From Planctomycetales bacterium (lineage in GTDB: Bacteria > Planctomycetota > Phycisphaerae > SM23-33): DNA of 11,218 nucleotides. The notes under the pieces are model-generated. The model was not told the DNA's origin, made no database searches, and saw only the letters and a program-made list of their open reading frames with translations. The first letter of the stretch is position 1; each line of letters begins with the position of its first letter. The position numbers were made by a program, and so were the translations under genes. The stretch covers positions 1 to 11,218 of the forward strand of contig DAOWOP010000082.1 in assembly GCA_030642005.1 (NCBI GenBank). The letters are read 5' to 3'. Shown here piece after piece: positions 6,101 to 11,218 of this stretch.

Positions 6101-7948
6101 TTACTTTCGCATCGCCCTGGTCAACACCTCTATCTGTCGGCCGATTTTGCTTCTCAGCGTCAGCAATTTTTGACCGTCCTGCTCCCAATTGTTGGAGTCC
6201 CTGGCTGCACGGCGTGCGGCGGCCAGGATGCGCTGCGAGGCCCGCAGCAGTTTCTGCCGGGCTGGTGTGCTGCGCTTCCTGGCGAGCGCTGCGCTTCGCC
6301 GCTCCAGCAGGCGGAGGTACTCGTAGTCTTCGATACCGTCCCTGATAGACTCCAGCCGCATCGAACCGATTGGCCCGTCCGGGCCCGGATAGACCAGTTG
6401 CCCGCCGCCCTGACAAGGCGCCACCGTGCAAGCGCCCCCCACATCTCCTATGGAGCAGGCCCACGAGGGGTCCCAAGGCCTGTTGGGCCAGCGGTCGGCG
6501 GGGTCCGGGCGGAAGTTTTGTCCGTGGTGAAGCACCTCCGGCCCTTCCATATGCCAGGCGTTGGTGCCGTAGTAGCCAACACCGTCGAGTCCGTACCGCC
6601 AGGTCAGCCAGAAGGGAATCCGGCAATCGACAAGCGGGTAATCAAGAAAGAAGTTGGGGAACGGATGAGGCTGGCAGGCGATGTACCACCATACCTCGTC
6701 GCCGGCCCGCTGCCGCCGGCTGTAGAAATCGCGGTGTTGCTCGTAGCAGCCGGGGCCGGTGAGCTCGAACCCTCCGACGTTTGGACACCAGATGTCGCTG
6801 TAGCCTTCCAGTTCCATGGGCGGATAATTGGCGACCGTCAGACGCGGAACTTCAGGGGCGATCTTTTTGACCAGCGCGCACATCCGGCGCATGTGGTCAT
6901 ACCTCTCTGCCGGCGGCTCGTCCCAGACGTAACAGAAGGCGTTACCCAGCCAGCCCTTCCGACGGAGGTGCTCGACGTAACTTTCCAGCAACTCCGCGAC
7001 GGCGCGGTCGAACTCGGGCGAGTCAAATAACCCCTGCCCGAGGTGTCCGAACCGCTCTTTCAGCAGCGGATTAAATCTGAAAAGCGATTCGGCTTCCTGC
7101 CAGAAAGGAGGGGCGAATATGTTGAATCGCATCCCCATCTCCACCAGGAGCCGCAGGTGGCGATCCACCTTCGTGAAGTCGTAGGACAACCTGCCTTTCT
7201 TGTCGGCTTTGATGCTCAGTATCCGCGGATCTTTGACCGTGACGTAGCCGTAGAAAAGGGTGTTGATGCGGTGGTCGCTCAGGAACCGCAGGTACTTGTG
7301 GATCATGGCCGACTGCTTCTGCGGCGAGCCGGGATAGAAATCATAGAACCGCGATCCGTCATCCAGCGTTGTGAAGCCGAAAACGGTTGCCAGGTGCGTC
7401 TTTTCCGGCATGGCGAAGTCCCAGACCGTCAGGCAAACCTGCACCGTTTGTGGCGCCGCGCCCGCCGGGCGAACCTCGATCTGGCCGCGATACTCGCCGG
7501 CCCTGGTCCCCTTGGGAACATGGACAGACACCCAGACCGGCTGGAGACCGCCCTTCGGAACGTCAAACCTCTTATAAGGCATAAGGATGTCAGGCCAATG
7601 CTTGTCCGGCTTTTTACCACGGGTTTTCACCGATTTGACAACAAAGAAACTGATGTGGCGCGGGTCAATCTTTCGTCCGGTCTGGTCGTCGATAAGGGCG
7701 GTCTTCCGCAGTGTAACGTCCTTGAGGTCCCCGCCAGGCGCGGCCAGGAATATCTGAAAGGATTCGTGTCCGTTCCTGGCTGCGGCGATTTCGACCTTCG
7801 TTCCGGCGGCGGCGTAACGCGCCGTTTCCCGCGGCGTCAGGCGATCCTTCAATCTACCTTCTTTCACCAGCGAGTTGCCCGCGGATGCGTGGTATCCTTT
7901 TACGAGTTTCTTACCGCCTTCGCGCCGCTTCCGTGTTGCAGTCGCCAT
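6101..7948 (-). CDS. DUF4091 / glycoside hydrolase family 123-like protein
   Basis: This 615-residue protein has the three-part architecture of DUF4091/GH123-type proteins. Residues about 45-180 form a beta-sandwich that includes NGHESFQIFL and GEYRGQIEVRPAG. Residues about 185-480 form a probable TIM barrel with HRINTLFYGY, MGMRFNIFAPPF and FCYVWDEPP. The C-terminal DUF4091 region (about 440-550) has IPFWLTWRYGLDGVGYYGTNAW and GSMRLESIRDGIEDYEYLRLLE. The adjacent D343-E344 in WDEP fits the Asp-Glu pair that GH123 beta-N-acetylgalactosaminidases use in substrate-assisted catalysis. Activity on an N-acetylhexosamine is therefore plausible but unproven. There is no signal peptide: the N-terminus is basic and polar (MATATRKRREGGKK). 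The ATG at 7948 has GAGGAG 7 nt upstream. Gaps of 200 and 133 bp to its neighbours suggest independent transcription. Confidence 0.82.
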   Translation of the reverse strand: MATATRKRREGGKKLVKGYHASAGNSLVKEGRLKDRLTPRETARYAAAGTKVEIAAARNGHESFQIFLAAPGGDLKDVTLRKTALIDDQTGRKIDPRHISFFVVKSVKTRGKKPDKHWPDILMPYKRFDVPKGGLQPVWVSVHVPKGTRAGEYRGQIEVRPAGAAPQTVQVCLTVWDFAMPEKTHLATVFGFTTLDDGSRFYDFYPGSPQKQSAMIHKYLRFLSDHRINTLFYGYVTVKDPRILSIKADKKGRLSYDFTKVDRHLRLLVEMGMRFNIFAPPFWQEAESLFRFNPLLKERFGHLGQGLFDSPEFDRAVAELLESYVEHLRRKGWLGNAFCYVWDEPPAERYDHMRRMCALVKKIAPEVPRLTVANYPPMELEGYSDIWCPNVGGFELTGPGCYEQHRDFYSRRQRAGDEVWWYIACQPHPFPNFFLDYPLVDCRIPFWLTWRYGLDGVGYYGTNAWHMEGPEVLHHGQNFRPDPADRWPNRPWDPSWACSIGDVGGACTVAPCQGGGQLVYPGPDGPIGSMRLESIRDGIEDYEYLRLLERRSAALARKRSTPARQKLLRASQRILAAARRAARDSNNWEQDGQKLLTLRSKIGRQIEVLTRAMRK

Positions 7949-8101
7949 AATTCAACTCCTCATTACAAAGGGCAGGCCTGGCGAACCGGACGCCCCGGCT
8001 GCCACACGCTCCGCCGACGATGACCACGATGGGAATCTTATCCATTTCGCCACCGGCGTGGCAATACAATATTACGTAAAACTCACTTAAAATAATGCCG
8101 G

Positions 8102-8114
8102 GTGGCGCGGCCAC
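8102..8114 (-). terminator. Weak GC-rich hairpin downstream of rarA
   Basis: GTGGC (8102-8106) and GCCAC (8110-8114) can pair around a 3-nt loop. On the minus strand the stem is followed after about six bases by ATTATTTT. It lies about 35 nt past the rarA stop, where a terminator would be expected. The stem is short and the T-run displaced, so this is a tentative call. Confidence 0.25.
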
Positions 8115-8148
8115 GCCGCCTGCCGCCTGCCATTTTTGCGATAGTTCC

Positions 8149-9531
8149 CTATTTCGCCTGGCTGCGTAGTTTCCTTGCCCATTCGAGGTAGGCGGTGATG
8201 TGCTTCTCGTAGCCGCGGTCGGTCGGGGTGTAATAACTTTTATCCACGCCGAGGTAATCCTGGTCGGGGCTGATGCCGCCTTTGTATTTGTGGCTGTACT
8301 GGTAGCCTTCAGAGTGGCCATAGAGTTCCTTCATCTTCGGATGCGGGGCGTTTCGGAGGTGGTACGGGACGGGAATCGTGCAATTATTTTTCACATCACC
8401 CATAGCGTTCCATATCGCCATGGCCGAGGCGTTGGATTTCGGCGCGCAGGCCATGTATATCGCAGCTTGGGCGAGTGTGAGTTGACATTCCGGCAGGCCG
8501 ATGCGTTCGGTAATCTCGAAGGCGGCGGCTGCGACTGAAATCGCGCGTGGGTCGGCGTTGCCGATGTCCTCGCTGGCGAGGATTGCGATCCGCCGGGCGA
8601 TGAAGCGAGGGTCTTCGCCGGCGACGATCATCCTGGCAAGCCAATAGACCGTCGCGTCCGGGTCGCTGCCACGCATGGACTTTATCAGCGCACTCGCGGC
8701 GTCGTAATGCTCATCGCCGGCGCGATCGTATCGGATGACCTTGTGCTGAATGGATTCCTGTGCGGTGTGCAGGTCGAAGACGATTTGGGGTGGCGCAGGT
8801 TTTGAACCCGTGCTTTCCTGAACAGGTTGAAAACCTGTTCCACCTTCTTCCAACCGGCTGAGGACGCCGATTTCCAGGGCGGTCAGCGCCCGGCGTGCGT
8901 CGCCGTCGGATATTTTTGCTATGTGGGCCAGTGCATCATCGTCGGCGCGAACAGGATATTTGCCCAGCCCCCGCTCCTTGTCAGCCAATGCCCGCCGGCA
9001 CAGGTCGATTATGTCCTGCTCGGTAAGCGGGACGAACCGAAAGATCGTCGAACGGCTCAAAAGCGGCGAGTTAATCGTAAAGAACGGATTCTCCGTAGTA
9101 GCGCCGATGAGGATAACCACGCCGCTTTCGACGTCTTTGAGCAGTACGTCCTGTTGAGCGCGGTTGAAGCGGTGCAGTTCGTCGATGAACACGACAGTCC
9201 GCTTTTCAGCCGATGCCAGCAGCGCCCTTGCCTCTTTGGAGATTTTCCGAACCTGTGCGACCGACGTGCTTGCGGCGTCCAGGCCGTGGAAGGAACAGTC
9301 GCTTTGTCGGGCGATGACGTAGGCCAGCGTGGTCTTTCCGGTCCCAGGCGGGCCGTGGAAAATCAGGCTGGTAAGCCGATCTGTCGAGAGCATCCGCCGC
9401 AGGAGTTTGCCCTGGCCGAGGAACTCGTCCTGCCCGACGATCTCGTCGATGGTCAATGGACGCATCCGCACCGCCAGCGGGGCGTTGCGGGCAATGGCTT
9501 CATCTTCGGATGATTTGAAAAGGTCCGTCAT
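8149..9531 (-). CDS. rarA: Replication-associated recombination protein A (RarA/MgsA), AAA+ ATPase
   Basis: RarA is a clamp-loader-like AAA+ ATPase, related to eukaryotic WRNIP1, that acts at stalled or gapped replication forks. The 460-residue protein has Walker A GPPGTGKT (60-67), Walker B VVFIDEL with D117-E118, sensor 1 GATTENP (143-149), SPLLSR with the probable arginine finger R160, and sensor 2 GDARRAL (210-216). The family's C-terminal tetramerisation region follows: HYDAASALIKSMRGSDPDA, LASEDIGNADPRA, YMACAPKSNA and VPYHLRNAP. Residues 230-248 (GGTGFQPVQES and following) are not part of the family. They are encoded by a palindromic repeat lying in frame in the lid-domain loop, and the protein remains open and full length around it. 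The ATG at 9531 has only a weak GGAG at 11 nt. TTGTTC-17-TAAGAT (9558-9586, minus) is a possible promoter. Confidence 0.95.
   Translation of the reverse strand: MTDLFKSSEDEAIARNAPLAVRMRPLTIDEIVGQDEFLGQGKLLRRMLSTDRLTSLIFHGPPGTGKTTLAYVIARQSDCSFHGLDAASTSVAQVRKISKEARALLASAEKRTVVFIDELHRFNRAQQDVLLKDVESGVVILIGATTENPFFTINSPLLSRSTIFRFVPLTEQDIIDLCRRALADKERGLGKYPVRADDDALAHIAKISDGDARRALTALEIGVLSRLEEGGTGFQPVQESTGSKPAPPQIVFDLHTAQESIQHKVIRYDRAGDEHYDAASALIKSMRGSDPDATVYWLARMIVAGEDPRFIARRIAILASEDIGNADPRAISVAAAAFEITERIGLPECQLTLAQAAIYMACAPKSNASAMAIWNAMGDVKNNCTIPVPYHLRNAPHPKMKELYGHSEGYQYSHKYKGGISPDQDYLGVDKSYYTPTDRGYEKHITAYLEWARKLRSQAK
8789..8844. repeat. 56-bp palindromic repeat translated in frame inside rarA
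   Basis: Both ends read GGTGG inward (8789-8793, and the complement of 8840-8844). The arms align over about 23 bases as GGTGG-n2-CAGGTTTT-n-AACC. The right half holds a near-symmetric unit: AACAGGTT (8821-8828), three bases, AACCTGTT (8832-8839). Read on the rarA strand it gives GGTGFQPVQESTGSKPAPP. The same half-unit thus appears twice, once as GTGFQPV and once, inverted, as TGSKPAPP. Peptides of this kind recur in planctomycete proteins (recalled knowledge, not a search). This resembles the behaviour of Rickettsia palindromic elements, which also sit in open frames. Confidence 0.75.
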
Positions 9532-9612
9532 TCGGGTTGGGACTCCGCGCCGTTCCTATCTTACTACCGGAGCAACTTGCGAACAAGGCGAACCGTTGAC
9601 TTGATAATATGC

Positions 9613-9711
9613 GCCACAGAGGCACAGAGAACACAGAGATTGGAAAAATAAAAGAGACAAAAAACAGAAATCTTTTTTATTTATTCTCTGTGTCTTCTGT
9701 GCTTCTGCGGC
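9613..9711. repeat. 99-bp inverted-repeat element of the CACAGAG family between rarA and the DUF401 gene
   Basis: The left arm at 9613-9641 (GCCACAGAGGCACAGAGAAC and on) pairs with the reverse complement of 9683-9711 at 24 of 29 positions. The AT-rich interior (9642-9682) can extend the pairing, so almost the whole element folds on itself. Seven T's follow at 9713-9719, giving it a terminator-like look on the plus strand even though no upstream plus-strand gene reads into it. The ends are related to those of 3425-3623. It is open in the DUF401 gene frame and can be mistaken for coding sequence (MRHRGTENTE and SVSSVLL peptides). Confidence 0.65.
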
Positions 9712-9755
9712 ATTTTTTTCTGTTAGGGATTGTTGGCGGTGTGTACAAATTCATC

Positions 9756-11075
9756 ATGTCCGCATTATTGTACACTCTGGGCGCCTTCGGGTTGATACTG
9801 ATATTGGCCCGTCTGAAGGCGCCGTTGTCTCTGGCGATTGCTGCCGGCGCTGTGGCTATCGGCGCGTTTTTCGGAATGGGGGCGGGTGATATCGCCAAGG
9901 CGGTGCTCGCCGGCATGGCCTGTCCCGGGACCATCGCCCTGGCGGTCATTATCGCCGTACTGATTGGACTTTCGGAGATTATGCGGGCGTCGGGGCAGTT
10001 GGAGAGGATCGTCTCGCTTGCAAGGGCGTTCCTCCGTCGCCCGGCAGTGGCGATGGCGGCGCTTCCGGCGCTCATCGGGCTGTTGCCGATGCCCGGCGGG
10101 GCGTTGTTTTCAGCGCCGATGGTCGAATCGGCAACCGGCGGCACAAAAGTTTCAGGGGCGCGACTATCGGCCATTAACTACTATTTCCGGCACATATGGG
10201 AATGCTGGTGGCCTTTGTATCCGGGGATGATCCTGGCGGTAAGCGTAACGAAACTGGACTTTTTGTCCTTCATACGGTTTCAGTTTCCGTTGAGCGTCAT
10301 CATGGTTGCCTGCGGTCTGCTGATTCTGCGAAAGACGCATCCCGACCTGCACATAACCGCTCCGCCTCCGCCGGCCCGGACCAGGCGAAAACTACTTAAG
10401 GAGACCTCATCTATCTGGTTAATCGTGGCTGTCTGGGGTGTGGTGAAATTGCTGCTTTGGGCGTTCCTCTATTGCCCGCCGCTTCCCCAGCCGGGGGAAC
10501 CTGCCCTGACCGGAACCGACGCGGTGTTCGCTGCGGTGCATAACTACGTGCCGATAGGGCTTGGGATGCTAATCAGCCTGATCTGGACGATCCGTCTCAA
10601 TCGTCTCGGCGGTGCGGCCCTTCGCAATGCCTTCTCGGATAAGCGGGTCTATACGATGGCGCTGCTGGTTATCAGCGTGATGGTCTTCAAGCATATGCTC
10701 ACCTGCGCCGATGCGACCGGGCGGATCAGCGTCGAATTGGCAGATGTGAACGTTCCGATTATTGCGGTGATTGCGATCCTTCCTTTCATCGCCGGGATGG
10801 TAACCGGGATAGCGGCTGGTTTCGTCGGGACGAGTTTCCCGATAGTAATGGGCCTGATACCCGCCTCCGAAGCGATCCCGCCGTACATCGCGCTGGCATT
10901 TTTCTTCGGGCACATGGGACAGATGCTAAGCCCCATGCACCTGTGCTTAATCCTGAGCAATCGCCATTTCAAGACAGGCTTCGGGCCGGTCTATCAGATA
11001 ATTATTCCTCCAATCATTCTGGCGGGCATATTGGCGACAGGGTATTTCCTCGTGTTACGCGCGATTTTAAATTGA
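9756..11075 (+). CDS. DUF401 family polytopic membrane protein (putative transporter)
   Basis: This 439-residue, very hydrophobic protein has about 10-12 predicted membrane segments, including residues 4-20, 24-42, 57-75, 148-168, 217-240, 263-279, 331-352, 374-395 and 412-436. Conserved-looking polar segments are LLPMPGGALFSAPMVESA (109-126), NYYFRHIWECWWPLYPG (141-157), GFVGTSFPI and GHMGQMLSPMHLCL (385-398). These fit DUF401 (COG1906), which I recall as grouped with ion-transporter superfamily permeases such as GntP-like proteins; the substrate is unknown. Start choice: the ATG at 9756 gives a normal N-terminus (MSALLYTLGAF). A GTG at 9741, with AGGGA about 11 nt upstream, is a reasonable alternative. 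The frame stays open back to 9609, but that part is translated from the repeat 9613-9711. Transcription is divergent from rarA and no flanking gene hints at the substrate. Confidence 0.82.
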   Translation: MSALLYTLGAFGLILILARLKAPLSLAIAAGAVAIGAFFGMGAGDIAKAVLAGMACPGTIALAVIIAVLIGLSEIMRASGQLERIVSLARAFLRRPAVAMAALPALIGLLPMPGGALFSAPMVESATGGTKVSGARLSAINYYFRHIWECWWPLYPGMILAVSVTKLDFLSFIRFQFPLSVIMVACGLLILRKTHPDLHITAPPPPARTRRKLLKETSSIWLIVAVWGVVKLLLWAFLYCPPLPQPGEPALTGTDAVFAAVHNYVPIGLGMLISLIWTIRLNRLGGAALRNAFSDKRVYTMALLVISVMVFKHMLTCADATGRISVELADVNVPIIAVIAILPFIAGMVTGIAAGFVGTSFPIVMGLIPASEAIPPYIALAFFFGHMGQMLSPMHLCLILSNRHFKTGFGPVYQIIIPPIILAGILATGYFLVLRAILN

Positions 11076-11084
11076 TCTGAATTT

Positions 11085-11177
11085 CCAATTTTCAATTTCC
11101 GACCCTCGGTCCCGTGGGGATTTCCAATTGGATTAACGTTCAACGAGTCATCTGTTCAATTGAAAATTGAAAATTGG
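11085..11177. repeat. AT-rich inverted repeat downstream of the DUF401 gene
   Basis: CCAATTTTCAATTTCC (11085-11100) matches the reverse complement of 11162-11177 at 15 of 16 positions. A further outer pair, AATTTCC near 11080 and GGAAATT near 11183, flanks them, and a related TTTCCAATTGG lies between. It begins about 10 nt after the gene stop and could act as a transcript 3'-end structure. CAATTTTCAATTTTC-type repeats are common intergenic elements in some genomes (recalled, not searched). No gene is visible from 11076 to the window end. Confidence 0.5.
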
Positions 11178-11218
11178 CAACTGGAAATTGTTTAGGTCTG
11201 CGGGACGGTTTGGATGAC

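Noticed and set aside
7043..8023. Plus-strand open frame (326 codons) opposite the DUF4091 gene
   Set aside because: It is antisense to a gene with recognisable domains and a good ribosome site, and its translation has no family features.
7911..8045. Short minus-strand frame (MDKIPIVVIVGG, 44 codons) just upstream of and overlapping the DUF4091 start
   Set aside because: It has a GGTGG-like site ahead of it and could be a small upstream frame, but it matches nothing known, ends in Arg-rich out-of-frame sequence and overlaps a well-supported start. Not enough to call.

Overview
The window reads as ordinary chromosome of a moderately GC-rich Gram-negative-type bacterium, most likely a planctomycete (possibly Phycisphaerae-like). 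That placement is inference. It rests on a VCBS/FG-GAP propeller protein and a DUF4091 glycosidase-like protein beside housekeeping genes, wide spacing between single-gene units, and a palindromic repeat translated as GTGFQPV inside rarA, a peptide I associate with planctomycete genomes. No rRNA, tRNA, CRISPR array, transposase or phage gene was seen.

Layout. Bases 1-101 are the C-terminal end of a nucleotide-sugar dehydrogenase on the plus strand. Convergent to it is a 744-residue beta-propeller protein (194-2428, minus), preceded by flgM, the anti-sigma-28 factor (2687-3004, minus). Bases 3005-3639 hold no gene but are rich in hairpins and contain a 199-bp element with 18-bp inverted ends. 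Four more minus-strand genes follow: mnmG (3640-5445), a small DUF5684 membrane protein (5563-5967), a DUF4091/GH123-like protein (6101-7948) and rarA (8149-9531). A divergent plus-strand gene encodes a DUF401 polytopic membrane protein (9756-11075). The window ends in an AT-rich inverted repeat.

The genes do not form an evident pathway. Gaps of roughly 80 to 640 bp, one strong terminator (5492-5536) and separate promoter-like sequences suggest mostly single-gene transcripts. mnmG (tRNA wobble-uridine modification) and rarA (replication fork maintenance) are housekeeping. The propeller, DUF4091 and nucleotide-sugar dehydrogenase genes could touch carbohydrate biology, but nothing in the sequence links them.

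The most notable signal is the traffic of small repeats rather than a new gene system. There is a palindromic element translated in frame inside rarA, a pair of CACAGAG-type inverted-repeat elements (one creating a false N-terminal extension on the DUF401 gene), and a 25-bp direct repeat on both sides of the propeller gene. I found no convincing new multi-gene system.
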